Source: Mitsuaria sp. 7 (GTDB lineage: Bacteria > Pseudomonadota > Gammaproteobacteria > Burkholderiales > Burkholderiaceae_C). From it: 64,000 nucleotides of DNA. Every line of letters begins with the position of its first letter. Within the stretch, counting starts at the first letter, position 1. The DNA lies in NCBI RefSeq assembly GCF_001653795.1, contig NZ_CP011514.1:434001-498000 (forward strand). Reading direction: 5' to 3'. The notes under the pieces were generated by a model. It made no database searches. It saw only the letters and a list, made by a program, of their open reading frames with translations, and was not told the origin of the DNA. Made by a program: the position numbers and the translations under genes. Positions 1 through 8,988 of the stretch are shown in pieces.

Positions 1-533
1 TCCAGGCTGAACCCGTACTGCGACTTGAAGACAGGCTTGGCACGCAACAACACCTTGATGCCGGCTTCGAGGTCGGCACCGGTCACGCGTCTGAACTCCG
101 AGAGCAGGGCTTCGGCCGACCGGGACCAGATTACCGCGCGTGCCTGCGCCAGAACATCGCCCGTGGACTGGTTTCGCTCGGACAACTCGAGGTAGACGTG
201 GCCGACCTTGGTCGAACTGACTTTTAGGACCTCAGCCGTGGTCCAGACACCTTCACCGAAGGCCTTCGAAATCAAGTTCGCGACCCCGCCCAGGAGTCGC
301 GACAGTGGGATGCCCTTGTTCGGCACGTCCACCTCACGCGACTCGGACTCCAGCGCAACCTGTGAGTGCGCAGGACTCGACTTCGGAGCCGCCGGCAGCC
401 AAGCTGAGAACGGCGCTAAGTCCAACTCCGATGGTACGTACCACTTGCGAAGCTCAGAGTCCCAGCGTGCGCCGAGAGCCTTTACTTGAGCTCGTTCTTC
501 GTACTTGCTGTTGAGGTAGGTGCGCTCACTCAT
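1..533 (-). CDS. DUF5710 / exodeoxyribonuclease VII large subunit-like (XseA) protein, partial
   Basis: This minus-strand gene starts at ATG 533 and runs off the left edge of the window; 177 codons are visible. Residues 4-35 (YLNSKYEERAQVKALGARW..KWYVP) match the small DUF5710 domain often found in mobile-element proteins. After a linker, residues from about 95 on read VWTTAEVLKVSSTKVGHVYLEL and then ARAVIWSR, which is the N-terminal OB-fold of the exonuclease VII large subunit XseA. XseA normally digests single-stranded DNA with the small subunit XseB. Its combination with DUF5710 in a transposon cargo suggests a repurposed nuclease rather than the housekeeping enzyme. The catalytic C-terminal part is outside the window, so activity cannot be judged. 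No strong ribosome-binding site precedes the ATG. Confidence 0.75.
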   Translation of the reverse strand, partial: MSERTYLNSKYEERAQVKALGARWDSELRKWYVPSELDLAPFSAWLPAAPKSSPAHSQVALESESREVDVPNKGIPLSRLLGGVANLISKAFGEGVWTTAEVLKVSSTKVGHVYLELSERNQSTGDVLAQARAVIWSRSAEALLSEFRRVTGADLEAGIKVLLRAKPVFKSQYGFSL

Positions 534-635
534 GAGCAGCGATGGCTTTGCACGGGCAAAAGGTTGAAAGCGACGGGCGACGTTGTCGAGAGTAAGCAAC
601 AGAGTCGCTGGGGTCAAACGATGCGAGGAACGCTG

Positions 636-1331
636 TCAGGGAAGTCGCAGCCGCTTGTAGCCCAGGGACTGCGGCAGGTCCAAATCTGCAAAGTGTTCAA
701 AGTAGGTCTTGCCGTCGTAGCCGGCAGGCTGGAAACCGGTGGCGTCGAGCCACGTCCTGACGCGCGCAATGGCAGACATGAACGCCGGCATCACATCAAC
801 GTAGACCCGGTCATCGGGGTACCGAGCTCTACGTCCTTCGCTCGCCATCTCATCGAACAGCAGCTCGGCGTCCCAAAGTGCTTTCATAGCGGTAGGGTTG
901 CTGATTCGCGGCGCGCCGAGGCGGGCATAGAAGTCATGCAGCGGGTAGTAGAACCGCACGGTATGTCCAGCCTCTCCGGGCGTCGTGCTAGCAAGGAGGA
1001 ACTCGGTCCCTGAAAGCAGGTGCATTCCATCATTCAAGCCGAGCCTGGCGTTCCAGCTTTGAAACAGCGAATGGTCTCGATGATGGAGCGCGTTGCGCAG
1101 CACGATGAGCAACGAGGTGTCCCCGTGGGCAAAGAATTCGAACCCTGGCAGGTCCTTGGTTACGTCATACAGCGAATGGAATTTTTCCAACTTCGCTTCC
1201 ATGGCTCGGTCCATGTTGTTGACGGCCTCTTCCCTGTCCACTTGAAAGAGGTTGTCGAAGCGAAGCTTGCCCTCAACGTAGAGGCGCATGGCATTTGATA
1301 GGCCTTCCCAGGCAAATTGAACGGGTGTCAT
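636..1331 (-). CDS. Hypothetical protein with a possible HEPN-like RNxxxH motif
   Basis: 231 residues; not recognised as a named family. The N-terminal half appears helical and contains RNALHH at residues 79-84, which fits the RNxxxH pattern of HEPN ribonucleases. One short motif is weak evidence, and the rest of the protein (a Tyr/Phe-rich middle, then FEHFADLDLPQ near the end) gives no further match. It lies downstream of, and in the same direction as, nothing obvious on its 5' side, and the next gene on the right (1,633) is divergent. It is about 100 bases upstream of the XseA-like gene and could be co-transcribed with it. Confidence 0.6.
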   Translation of the reverse strand: MTPVQFAWEGLSNAMRLYVEGKLRFDNLFQVDREEAVNNMDRAMEAKLEKFHSLYDVTKDLPGFEFFAHGDTSLLIVLRNALHHRDHSLFQSWNARLGLNDGMHLLSGTEFLLASTTPGEAGHTVRFYYPLHDFYARLGAPRISNPTAMKALWDAELLFDEMASEGRRARYPDDRVYVDVMPAFMSAIARVRTWLDATGFQPAGYDGKTYFEHFADLDLPQSLGYKRLRLP

Positions 1332-1632
1332 TGGTCGAAATCTTAGTGGGGAAGTCCCGTGCAGGGACGCCTCTGGTCCCCGTTAACGCATCTTGCCCGG
1401 GCCAGCGCCGGCACGCTTGACTTGACTACACCCGCCGCTTTTGCTTACGATTCTGCTGCGGCTCAACGGGCCGTGGGTGAGTTGCTCCCGTCAGTGCACA
1501 CACCGGACAAGCATGTCCGGCACGGCAAAACCAGCAGCAGTATTCCGACCTTCCTCGACTTGGTATTGAGTCCCGGAAAGCCGAACAACGTGTGCCGTTC
1601 TTCGATGCGCTTTCCATGACGGAGCTCAATCC
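1332..1632. promoter_or_regulatory. Divergent intergenic region with a 7-bp-stem palindrome
   Basis: About 300 bases separate two divergent genes and should hold both promoters. I see no convincing coding sequence. A perfect inverted repeat CCGGACA-agca-TGTCCGG lies at 1,503-1,520 and is not followed by a T run on either strand. It could be an operator rather than a terminator. A GGAG about 9 bases before 1,633 serves the rightward gene. Confidence 0.35.
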
Positions 1633-3363
1633 ATGTCTACACCCACCTCGGGTTCGTCGGCCAGCCCGGCCGCATCTTCCTCCTCCACCTCTGGCTCGGC
1701 ATCGCCCCTGAGCGATGAAGCGCGCGCCGGCACGCTCTGGACCTTCCTCCAGTCGCAGGCCCCCCGTTTCACGTTTGACGAAGCGCTGGAAGTCGTGCAA
1801 TCGCTGCACGTTGACCCACGCGAGGACCACAAAACGCTGGCCAAGCGTCTGCGCAAGGCGCTGCAGGCACGCGGCATTGCCCTCAAACACGTCAACTCCT
1901 TGCACGCCGCGGCCCAGCTGACCGGCAGCACTAGCTGGCACACCGACAGCGAACCGCCGGTTCCCCGCCTGCAGTTCTACGTCTTCGACGGCGGCTATCA
2001 ACTGCGCCATTCGGAGTTCGCCACCTGGAGCGAGCTGGCAGATGCGCTGCGTGACTGGGCCGACAAGCTGCGCGCCCGGGGCCAGTTGCCTCTCGGCGTG
2101 CTGACCATGAACTTCACCGGCCGCTCGCTCAACTTCTCGGTGCCCGTGCCCAAGGAAGGCGATGCCGCCGGCCGCAACGAGATGTGGCCCCTGGGCGGCG
2201 TTACGCCGATGCTGGAGGACGACATTGACTGGCTGGCCGATGCGCCGGCCGCGTTGGAGAAGCTGCGCCGTCATCTCGAAGAGACAGGCAAGGCCGTGCT
2301 GGATGGCTACGCAGCCCTCAAGCTCTGCGCCAACGCGTATCCCATCCCCGGTGACATCAACGCGGTCACCGCATCTGACGTCGTGAACTCCGAACTGGTG
2401 CTGGTGTTCGAGCCCGACGAGGACGACCCGCACAGCGGCTATGAAATCGCGCGCGGTGACGAGCTGACCTGCTGGCATCAACTGGAGCTGTCCCTGCGCG
2501 AGGACGGCACGAACCGCAAGCCCGACCAGGTCGACATCTACGTTCCCCGTGAGGGTGTGGGCGCCTGGCTGGTCAACGGCAAGCGCTACGTCTGGGCGGT
2601 CGAAACCCTCAAGCCAAACGGCTTCGTGCCCGGCCGCGTCCACCGCCAAATCGGCCCCCATGACTGCGAACGTCTGCTGCGCCGCTACAAGTTGGCCAAG
2701 CGCATCCACAGCGGCGGCTTCCGCCATCACGACTTCACCAAGCGCGTCGACTACTTGAGTGGCCCACCCGATACGTGGCGCGTCGACCTGCACCGCGTGC
2801 TGCACATGCTGGCAAAGGCCGACCTCACCTGGGACAGCTACATCGAGAAGTTCGGCGTCGAGCCGCGCGCCATGGAGAAGAACCTGCCGGTCGGCTTCGT
2901 GATGCAGATGCTGGAGGACCTGAAGGTCGACAACCCCAACCAGGCATTCGCCTGGCCAACGCTGGCCGAGATGGAGCTGGTCACTGACGACAAGCTCCTG
3001 TACAGCCTGCTGCCGCGCGTGGACGCCGTCCGCTACGCCAAGCCGAAGGACCTCGACCCCGAAACGACTACCGCCGTCACTGAGGCCATCGACCAGTTCG
3101 CCAGTGGCCTGAACTTGCAGAAGATGATTTCTGCCGGTGCGATGTCGATGGAGAACGAGCTGCCGTACCTCGTGTACGCCAGCGATGCGCAGGAACTCCG
3201 TGCGAGCGCAGACGCGCTCGGCCTGAAGATGTACGTGGCGGTGTCCCCGCATCTCATCCCGATGAACGGCCTGATGCCGGAGGTCCCTGGCGTGAAGACC
3301 TGGCCCTGGGCCTTCGGCCACGCGCTCATCGTGCGCTTCGAGCGCCAGGGAGATGCGCAATGA
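1633..3363 (+). CDS. Hypothetical protein with N-terminal glyoxalase-related domain
   Basis: 576 residues. The first 30 residues are a Ser/Ala/Thr-rich tail. Residues ~70-105 (AKRLRKALQARGIALKHVN..HAAAQLTGSTSW) match the small helical 'glyoxalase-related' domain found in many plasmid and island proteins, where the usual text is AKRLR..L..RG..LSHSQALELIA..LG...W. The remaining ~470 residues are not recognised. It is the first gene of a tight operon: its TGA overlaps the ATG of the next gene by four bases. The two downstream partners carry PD-(D/E)xK-type nuclease folds, so this protein may be the sensor or regulator of a three-gene system; that is inference. GC-rich codon use resembles the core, unlike the tns genes. 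A GGAG precedes the ATG. Confidence 0.85.
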   Translation: MSTPTSGSSASPAASSSSTSGSASPLSDEARAGTLWTFLQSQAPRFTFDEALEVVQSLHVDPREDHKTLAKRLRKALQARGIALKHVNSLHAAAQLTGSTSWHTDSEPPVPRLQFYVFDGGYQLRHSEFATWSELADALRDWADKLRARGQLPLGVLTMNFTGRSLNFSVPVPKEGDAAGRNEMWPLGGVTPMLEDDIDWLADAPAALEKLRRHLEETGKAVLDGYAALKLCANAYPIPGDINAVTASDVVNSELVLVFEPDEDDPHSGYEIARGDELTCWHQLELSLREDGTNRKPDQVDIYVPREGVGAWLVNGKRYVWAVETLKPNGFVPGRVHRQIGPHDCERLLRRYKLAKRIHSGGFRHHDFTKRVDYLSGPPDTWRVDLHRVLHMLAKADLTWDSYIEKFGVEPRAMEKNLPVGFVMQMLEDLKVDNPNQAFAWPTLAEMELVTDDKLLYSLLPRVDAVRYAKPKDLDPETTTAVTEAIDQFASGLNLQKMISAGAMSMENELPYLVYASDAQELRASADALGLKMYVAVSPHLIPMNGLMPEVPGVKTWPWAFGHALIVRFERQGDAQ

Positions 3364-4331
3364 CGCCCGCCGCCGAAAACCTGCGCATCCTGCTGGAGCG
3401 CCGCAATATCGACGGCTTCCTGGAAGCCTTCGAGAGCTACCGCCAGCAGCACACGGTGGAGCCCGTCGTCACCGCGCTGATGCAACGCGTCTTCCCGTCC
3501 CTGCTGCGCCAGGCGTTCCTGGAAGACCAGCTGCAGCCGGCCACGCTGGTGCGCCTCTACCGCATGGTGCGTTCCAGCCGTCTGGTGCTGGTCGAGGACG
3601 ACCTGCTCGCAGGTATCAACCTGCGCATCAACGAGGCGATGCGCCAGGCTGAACCCGAGACGGCAACGCCGGTGCTGCCGCTGATGACGGGTGAGGACAT
3701 CAAGGCCAAGGAAGTGCGCTGGTCTCCGCCTGGCGCAACCGACGGTCGCCGCGTGCCCGCCACCGAGATGAGGCGCGTGGCCATCGTCAGCGCCTTCTCG
3801 TTTGGCATGTGGTCTGCGGTGGACGCTTTCGACTTCCGCCGCAACGCCTGCGCGAGCCAGCAGGAGCGCGAGTTCCTGCGTGCCGTCCGCCAGTTCTTCC
3901 CGTCGCTGCAGGCCTACCCCAACATGCCGCTGAAGAACTTCATCGACATCGACAAGTTGGAGGCAACCGTCCCTGCGCGCGTCCGCAACTACGCCTGGGC
4001 CGCACAAGTCGATGTCCTCCTGTGCACAGCCGATGAAGACCCTGTGGCCGGCATCGAGCTGGACTCGGTTCACCACGACACCGAAGAAGCGGCGGAGCGC
4101 GACGAGCTGAAGAACCTGCTGTTCAAGCTCGCGGGTTTGCCGCTGGTCCGCATCCGCGCCGACGATGAGAAGGCCGTGCGTGCCGAGGACTTCTACGACC
4201 TGATGATGGCCGAGGCGAAGACGCTAGATGCCCTTCGACCGCGCCGGATGCGGCCACGCAGAACGCACGACTTCCTGGTGCCGGCCGAGTCGGCCACTCA
4301 CACTGCGCCTGCTCGCGCTGTTCGGGGGTGA
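3360..4331 (+). CDS. DUF2726-domain protein (nuclease-like fold)
   Basis: 323 residues. An N-terminal helical region (1-100) is followed by a DUF2726 domain at about residues 165-285: QEREFLRAVRQFFPSLQ, then VDVLLCTADEDPVAGIELD and a final LAGLPLVRI strand. DUF2726 is related to the restriction-endonuclease fold; the acidic pair in VDV...IELD corresponds to the usual Asp/Glu metal ligands, but the following Lys is replaced (D-S-V-H-H). The start overlaps the preceding stop (ATGA) and the end overlaps the next start (GTGA), so all three genes are probably translationally coupled. Family identity is solid; the target and the role in defence are inferred. Confidence 0.85.
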   Translation: MTPAAENLRILLERRNIDGFLEAFESYRQQHTVEPVVTALMQRVFPSLLRQAFLEDQLQPATLVRLYRMVRSSRLVLVEDDLLAGINLRINEAMRQAEPETATPVLPLMTGEDIKAKEVRWSPPGATDGRRVPATEMRRVAIVSAFSFGMWSAVDAFDFRRNACASQQEREFLRAVRQFFPSLQAYPNMPLKNFIDIDKLEATVPARVRNYAWAAQVDVLLCTADEDPVAGIELDSVHHDTEEAAERDELKNLLFKLAGLPLVRIRADDEKAVRAEDFYDLMMAEAKTLDALRPRRMRPRRTHDFLVPAESATHTAPARAVRG

Positions 4332-5737
4332 GCATGGACGAGTACATCGACGCGCCATTTGAAGCTGGCGACGCCGCCCTGCGGCCAGCCCGCCGTCGTG
4401 CCCAGGAACGCCCCCACCCCGGCGAGCCACTCTGGGTCGAGAAGCCGGAGGTCAAGGAGGTGCAAGAGATGGAGACCGGCCGGCACCTGCCGGTCTCTGC
4501 AGTCATCGGCACCGACTACGAGCGGCTGATTCAGCTGCGCATGACCGTCCGAAGCCAAATGCGCAAGGACGACCCGCTGTACCGATGCTCGCTGTGCAAC
4601 GTGGCCGCGTACATCTGCCGCACCAAAGAGAACTTCAGGTTCTTCTTCAAGCATCAGCATGAAGATGGCAGCTGTCCGGCGCAGACGCGCGGCGCGCTCA
4701 GCCAGGATGAAATCAACGCGCGCAAGTACAACGGCGCCAAGGAGAGCAAGCTCCACCGCCGGATGAAGGACTGGGTCTGTCAGTGCCTGGCGGCCGACGG
4801 CCGCTTCGACGACATCGCTCAGGAACCGACCTGGAAGGGTCCGCTGACGGGCGAGCGCCGCCGGCCCGACGTCCGCGCGGTCTACAACGGCCTGCCCATC
4901 GCTTTTGAAATCCAGCTCTCGACCACGCACCTGGACGTCATCGCTGCACGGCGCGACTTTTATCAGCAGGAAGGCGGTCTTCTGGTCTGGCTGTTTGCCG
5001 AGTTCGACACTGAGCATCGGCGCATGACCGATGACGACGTGTTCTACAACAACAACCTGAACGCCTTCGTCGTGACCACGAAGACCGTCGAGTCCTCCCT
5101 GGAAGCCAGCGAGTTCAGGCTCGAATGCATCTGGGCGGCGCCAACCAAGGGTGGCGGCCATTCAGGCCTACACCGGCGCGTCGTGCCGTTCCACGAACTG
5201 ACCCTCGACCCCACCGCTCAGCACGCGTACTACTTCGACTACGCCGGCGCGAAGCGCCAGCTCGAGGCCGATGTGGAAGCGGAGAAGCAGAAGCTGCGCG
5301 ACGACTTCGAGGCTTGGATGGGCATCACCGGGTACCAGGGCAAGGACTCGTCCAGGGACTGGAACGAGTTCCGCCGCCGGTTTGCCCGCTTCGGCATTCA
5401 CCTGCACCAGTACGACAACTACATCGACCGCGAAGTGCTGACGGACCTGTATTCAGCGAAGCACAACCGCCCTTGGGGACAGGGCCAGAAGCTCCTGGTT
5501 GAGGTTGCGCATCGCGTGGCCAACACCGAGAAAAACCATCTGAAGTGGTTCATGCACGCGGTGCGCCGCTACGGCCGCGAGGAGTCCATGAAGGCCGAAG
5601 GGAAGGAAGGGCACTGGCACAAGCGGTACCTGGAGCTCCGTGCCCAGTACGACGTGGACCCAACGCCGTTCGAGCCGAAGCGTGATGCGCAGGCCATGGT
5701 GGAGCTGCTGTTTCCGGAGCTGGTGCCGCTGCCCTAG
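4328..5737 (+). CDS. CoiA-like / DUF6035-type nuclease-fold protein
   Basis: 469 residues from the GTG at 4,328 (an ATG six bases later is also possible). A CSLC pair near residue 87 with a downstream HQHEDGSC may form a zinc site. Residues ~150-225 hold the nuclease-like core: RRPDV with Asp181, then AFEIQLSTT with Glu194 and Gln196, and YQQEGGLLVWLF. This is the PD-(D/E)xK variant with Q in place of K seen in CoiA-like and DUF6035 proteins. The C-terminal half is charged and helical (ADVEAEKQKLRDDF..). It is the third gene of the overlapping operon that begins at 1,633 and ends one base before the convergent gene at 5,739. Likely a DNA-processing effector; substrate unknown. Confidence 0.8.
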   Translation: MSMDEYIDAPFEAGDAALRPARRRAQERPHPGEPLWVEKPEVKEVQEMETGRHLPVSAVIGTDYERLIQLRMTVRSQMRKDDPLYRCSLCNVAAYICRTKENFRFFFKHQHEDGSCPAQTRGALSQDEINARKYNGAKESKLHRRMKDWVCQCLAADGRFDDIAQEPTWKGPLTGERRRPDVRAVYNGLPIAFEIQLSTTHLDVIAARRDFYQQEGGLLVWLFAEFDTEHRRMTDDDVFYNNNLNAFVVTTKTVESSLEASEFRLECIWAAPTKGGGHSGLHRRVVPFHELTLDPTAQHAYYFDYAGAKRQLEADVEAEKQKLRDDFEAWMGITGYQGKDSSRDWNEFRRRFARFGIHLHQYDNYIDREVLTDLYSAKHNRPWGQGQKLLVEVAHRVANTEKNHLKWFMHAVRRYGREESMKAEGKEGHWHKRYLELRAQYDVDPTPFEPKRDAQAMVELLFPELVPLP

Positions 5738-5738
5738 C

Positions 5739-6770
5739 TCAGCTGCTGCGAATCTTGATGGTTTGCAGCGAGCGGAACAGCAACTGCCCCTCCCGGCGGT
5801 CAATCACGAACTTATCAGTGGAGTAGTCGGCATACATCTGCGCCACGTCTGGGTGGCCAAAGACCGCGGGGTCAAGCGGATGCTTTGCAAACGGGTTGTG
5901 GAAGACCGTCAAGCCATCCAACAGCGTCTCCGATGTGTCGGGTTTCGTCTCGACGACGTGATGCGGCAGATGGCTATTGGGGTTGTAGCGCACCGATTGG
6001 ACAACCACCCGTTCGTTGGTAGCTAGTGGTGACATCGTCCTTACCTTGCCCCAGGTGGCGCAAGGGTTCCAGACAACGGCGCTGACTTCCGAGAACGCCG
6101 GACCCTGGAACATTCCCAGCTCAATCGGCGCGCCGTTGTCCTTTTTGACTGACGCTAGATGCTCGCCCTCGAGGGTGTCTTTCTCACCGGCGATGAACGC
6201 CTCTTCGTCGACGTAGTAGTTGTACAGAAGCGCCTCCATCGGTCGCGTGCTCAGCGCGAAAAATGCAGGACTGTCGAAGGCGGCTACGGCCAGCACGAAA
6301 GGCTTGTCTCGGACATGGGCGAGCGCGGAGTAGCCGTCCCGATACTTCTTCACCTTGGAGTGGAAACTGTTGGCGAGCCGCACCATCGCTCGTCGGTTGA
6401 GCTCGTTGAGGTCCCCAAGTAAGGCGATTGCCTCGTCGGTCTGGCCAGGCCCGAGCGGTTTTCCCCCAACTGGTTGCGCAGTAACCGCCTCGATGCAGAA
6501 GTCATGCGGGCTTGTCACGACGAAGTCCGGACGCGCATGGCGGTAGTCCACATCGAGCCGGAACTCCTTCAGCACCGCGTGGAGATACAGCTCCCAGAAC
6601 GAAGAGTTGAAGGTCGTCTGGAACTCGTGAACAAACTTACCGTCACGGTCTTCAAATCCCGCACACCATTGCTGGAGAAGTTCCAGGTCGCCCGATGTCG
6701 CGCCGGCCTCGACGCGTCTGTAGATTTCGCAGAGCTGCTGCTCTGGAACTTTGCGCTCGAAGAGGTTCAT
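5739..6770 (-). CDS. Restriction endonuclease-like fold protein
   Basis: 343 residues, convergent with and one base away from the operon at 1,633-5,737. Residues 58-96 read FWELYLHAVLKEF, then ARPDFVV, then DFCIEAV. The spacing of Glu60, Asp82 and Glu94 matches the core of PD-(D/E)xK nucleases, but the usual Lys after the second acidic residue is Val (E-A-V), so catalysis may use a variant residue or be lost. The rest (VWNPCATWGKVRTM, HNPFAKHPLDPAVF) is not recognised. Similar proteins are frequent in genomic islands. It is likely a standalone accessory nuclease; substrate and partner are unknown. Confidence 0.7.
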   Translation of the reverse strand: MNLFERKVPEQQLCEIYRRVEAGATSGDLELLQQWCAGFEDRDGKFVHEFQTTFNSSFWELYLHAVLKEFRLDVDYRHARPDFVVTSPHDFCIEAVTAQPVGGKPLGPGQTDEAIALLGDLNELNRRAMVRLANSFHSKVKKYRDGYSALAHVRDKPFVLAVAAFDSPAFFALSTRPMEALLYNYYVDEEAFIAGEKDTLEGEHLASVKKDNGAPIELGMFQGPAFSEVSAVVWNPCATWGKVRTMSPLATNERVVVQSVRYNPNSHLPHHVVETKPDTSETLLDGLTVFHNPFAKHPLDPAVFGHPDVAQMYADYSTDKFVIDRREGQLLFRSLQTIKIRSS

Positions 6771-6877
6771 TGTTCTCCCTGCTGTTCATGCGATACACCG
6801 TCTAGCGCAACCAAACGGTGCGCCTGCGCGATGGATGGGGGCGGCACGCGGCACCGCTCCCTCAGAGCACTAACGGG

Positions 6878-7789
6878 TCACAGCTCGGCCGCAACACGCT
6901 CGAAGAACCAGAGCGGCACCTCATGTTGCAGGGAGCCGTGCTTTTCAAGCAGCTTGACCTGCAGCTGCGGTGACGCAACATCGGCGAAGTCGAACACGTA
7001 CCCATAGACCATGTCGTCGTGGCCCTCAATGGCGATGGGTTCGACATCCACCAGCTCTTCAGCTTCTTCCTGCGAAATGCCCAGTTCCTCGGCCAAGGCC
7101 TCGGCCAGCGGCACCTTCGCCGGCTCGTCTTCGCTGTCGCCGTCCCAGTTGTAGTCGAGTTGGGCCGTCTCCAGCCGGAACTCGGGCTCAGTGATGGCCA
7201 CGCGACTCACCCGTTCGATGAAGAGCGAGCAGCGCACGGCAATCTTGTGCCCGGAGTACGGGCGCTCGATGTCTGGGCTCATCGCGATGTGACCTTCAAT
7301 CTCCAGCTCAAAAACCTCGCCAGGCGGTGGCAACTCCGCCAGCGTCAGGTCCAGGGGCAGATAGATTTCAGCGACGCCGTCGTTGTTCGTGGCGTCCATC
7401 GCACTGCTGGTCTGGCCATGGTTGTAGGCGCGGTCATCGACAAGGTCACACAGCACGTCGGCCAGTGCGTCGTCGTGACGGTGCAAGGCCATCCCGGGCA
7501 GCTCAGCCTTGAACGCACCGCGAACCAGGTCAACGAGCGCTACGACCGAATGGGGTAGCGCCAGCTCTAAGGCGCGGTCCGCGAGCAGCGCCTCGTCGAG
7601 CACGGCATGCGCCGCGGCGTCGAGATGCTCGCTTTCCGCGCCCTCGGCAACCGCGGCCTGGTGCGCAGCGAGGGTGTTGTAGCCCAGCGCAGCGACAAGC
7701 TGCGACGCGTGACCATGCCTCAAGGGGTGGGAAGTGGTCTCGCTAGCCTTGCGAACGGCGTAGGCGAGAGAAGAGATACCAACTGGCAT
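6878..7789 (-). CDS. Hypothetical protein with N-terminal glyoxalase-related domain
   Basis: 303 residues from ATG 7,789, chosen over an upstream ATG at 7,822 because GGAGG lies five bases before it. Residues 1-45 (SLAYAVRKAS...HASQLVAALGYNTLAAHQA) match the same glyoxalase-related helical domain as the protein at 1,633. The rest is acidic, with LAEALAEELGISQEEAEELVDVEPI near residues 220-245, and a final FDFADVASPQLQVKLLEKHG. No enzyme motif seen. It lies 107 bases upstream of the nuclease-like gene at 5,739 in the same direction and may be its regulatory partner (inference). Confidence 0.75.
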   Translation of the reverse strand: MPVGISSLAYAVRKASETTSHPLRHGHASQLVAALGYNTLAAHQAAVAEGAESEHLDAAAHAVLDEALLADRALELALPHSVVALVDLVRGAFKAELPGMALHRHDDALADVLCDLVDDRAYNHGQTSSAMDATNNDGVAEIYLPLDLTLAELPPPGEVFELEIEGHIAMSPDIERPYSGHKIAVRCSLFIERVSRVAITEPEFRLETAQLDYNWDGDSEDEPAKVPLAEALAEELGISQEEAEELVDVEPIAIEGHDDMVYGYVFDFADVASPQLQVKLLEKHGSLQHEVPLWFFERVAAEL

Positions 7790-8178
7790 GCAAGCCTCCG
7801 GATGGGTTTCAGCACGGGGCACACCAGCGATTACTTGCCCCGCGCCCAGCGGAGATGCATGGGTTGGCGTGGAGAGGATGGGAACGGAAACCTGTCTGTT
7901 TGGAGCGGCTGGCTGCTCAGGCGGACGCCTTCACCAGAATTATTCCAGGGCCAGACCCGCGAAGCAAATCCGCGTCAGTGCAGACTAGAAGGGGCTGCGA
8001 CCGGCCGGCGACCGATGCAAAACAACCCGTCGTGGTCCTTGGCTACGCGTCGTTATTGGCGCACGGACGGGAGTCGGCAACGGCCGGGTCCGGCAAGGCT
8101 AAGAATGAGAGCCTCCCTCGCCCAAACTGGCTCTGCGGCCTATGCTTCGCTCCCTTGGACGCTGTTCGAGGTTCCCTC

Positions 8179-8589
8179 ATGGCCGTTTGGCAATTCGACG
8201 TGCAGCTCTTTCAGGTTTCGCTCGATGTCCCTCTTCCTTCTGGAACCAGGGGCGAAGCGTGGCGCTTACTGCCTGCTCGATTTGGTGCCAACGTCGCGCT
8301 CGTTGACGGTTGGATAGCCTTCGGTGACGAGGCGGGGAATCGGGTCGACCTGGTGGAGCTAGAGCACGACGAGTGCGAACTTCATGCGCGCTTTGATGCT
8401 CGCTCAAGCGACCTAGAAGATTTCGTTGCTAGGGTCTGCGAGCTCGCAATCCAGCTTGGCTGTCAGTTCTACTGCGATGAGCTGTCCGAAACCATCGCAC
8501 CGGTGCCTGCGGCGTTGAAACATGCGCTTCAGCGCTCGGTCGCGTGGCGCTACGCCTTGGACCCTGGCTCGTTCCTCAGTGGCCTGTGA
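8179..8589 (+). CDS. Small hypothetical protein
   Basis: 136 residues from the ATG at 8,179. The frame is open 324 bases further upstream, but that extension reads as low-quality sequence rich in Arg, Ser and Cys and shifts in character at MAVWQFDVQLFQVSL, so the inner start is preferred. The protein is acidic in the middle (VDLVELEHDECELHARFD) and resembles immunity-type proteins in size and composition, without a match I can name. Stands alone between two minus-strand clusters. Confidence 0.55.
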   Translation: MAVWQFDVQLFQVSLDVPLPSGTRGEAWRLLPARFGANVALVDGWIAFGDEAGNRVDLVELEHDECELHARFDARSSDLEDFVARVCELAIQLGCQFYCDELSETIAPVPAALKHALQRSVAWRYALDPGSFLSGL

Positions 8590-8618
8590 TGAGCGAGCTG
8601 ATGACGTTTGTGAACGAC

Positions 8619-8987
8619 TCAGTCAGCGCTGGGGGTATCGAGGGCAGGGATGACCTTCGAAAGTTTGGCTGACGGGAACGCGCGTCGCACGGCGCTGTTC
8701 GCGCTGTTCAACGCTTCCTCCGCTGACGACGCACTACGGATGAACTGAAGTTCGAGGATGCCGGTGATTCCTGCTCCGACCAATGTATCGGAACAGCCGG
8801 TCTGTTCGAGGCGTGCCATCACAGCTTCTACGAGCACCTCGTGGTCATCCAGGAGATAGCGCAGCGTGAACTCGAACAGATGCTGGGTTGCTCCGTCCGA
8901 ATGTGGAGACACCATAGCTCGGACCAGCTCATCGCTACCTGAGCCCTTAGGGTCAGCGCGCAGTTCTCCTTCACCCTTTGATGTCAT
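8619..8987 (-). CDS. Small hypothetical protein in an SOS-box operon
   Basis: 122 residues. The chosen start (ATG 8,987) immediately follows the stop of the upstream gene with a one-base gap (TGAGATG), which points to coupled translation. The sequence (HLFEFTLRYLLDDHEVLVEAVMARLEQ, then SAEEALNSANSAVRRAFPSAKLSKV) looks globular and helical but matches no family I recognise. It is the second gene of a two-gene operon read from the LexA-like box at 9,290. Confidence 0.6.
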   Translation of the reverse strand: MTSKGEGELRADPKGSGSDELVRAMVSPHSDGATQHLFEFTLRYLLDDHEVLVEAVMARLEQTGCSDTLVGAGITGILELQFIRSASSAEEALNSANSAVRRAFPSAKLSKVIPALDTPSAD

Positions 8988-8988
8988 C

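Noticed and set aside
1426..3360. A 644-codon minus-strand frame
   Set aside because: Antisense shadow of the gene at 1,633, which has domain and operon support.
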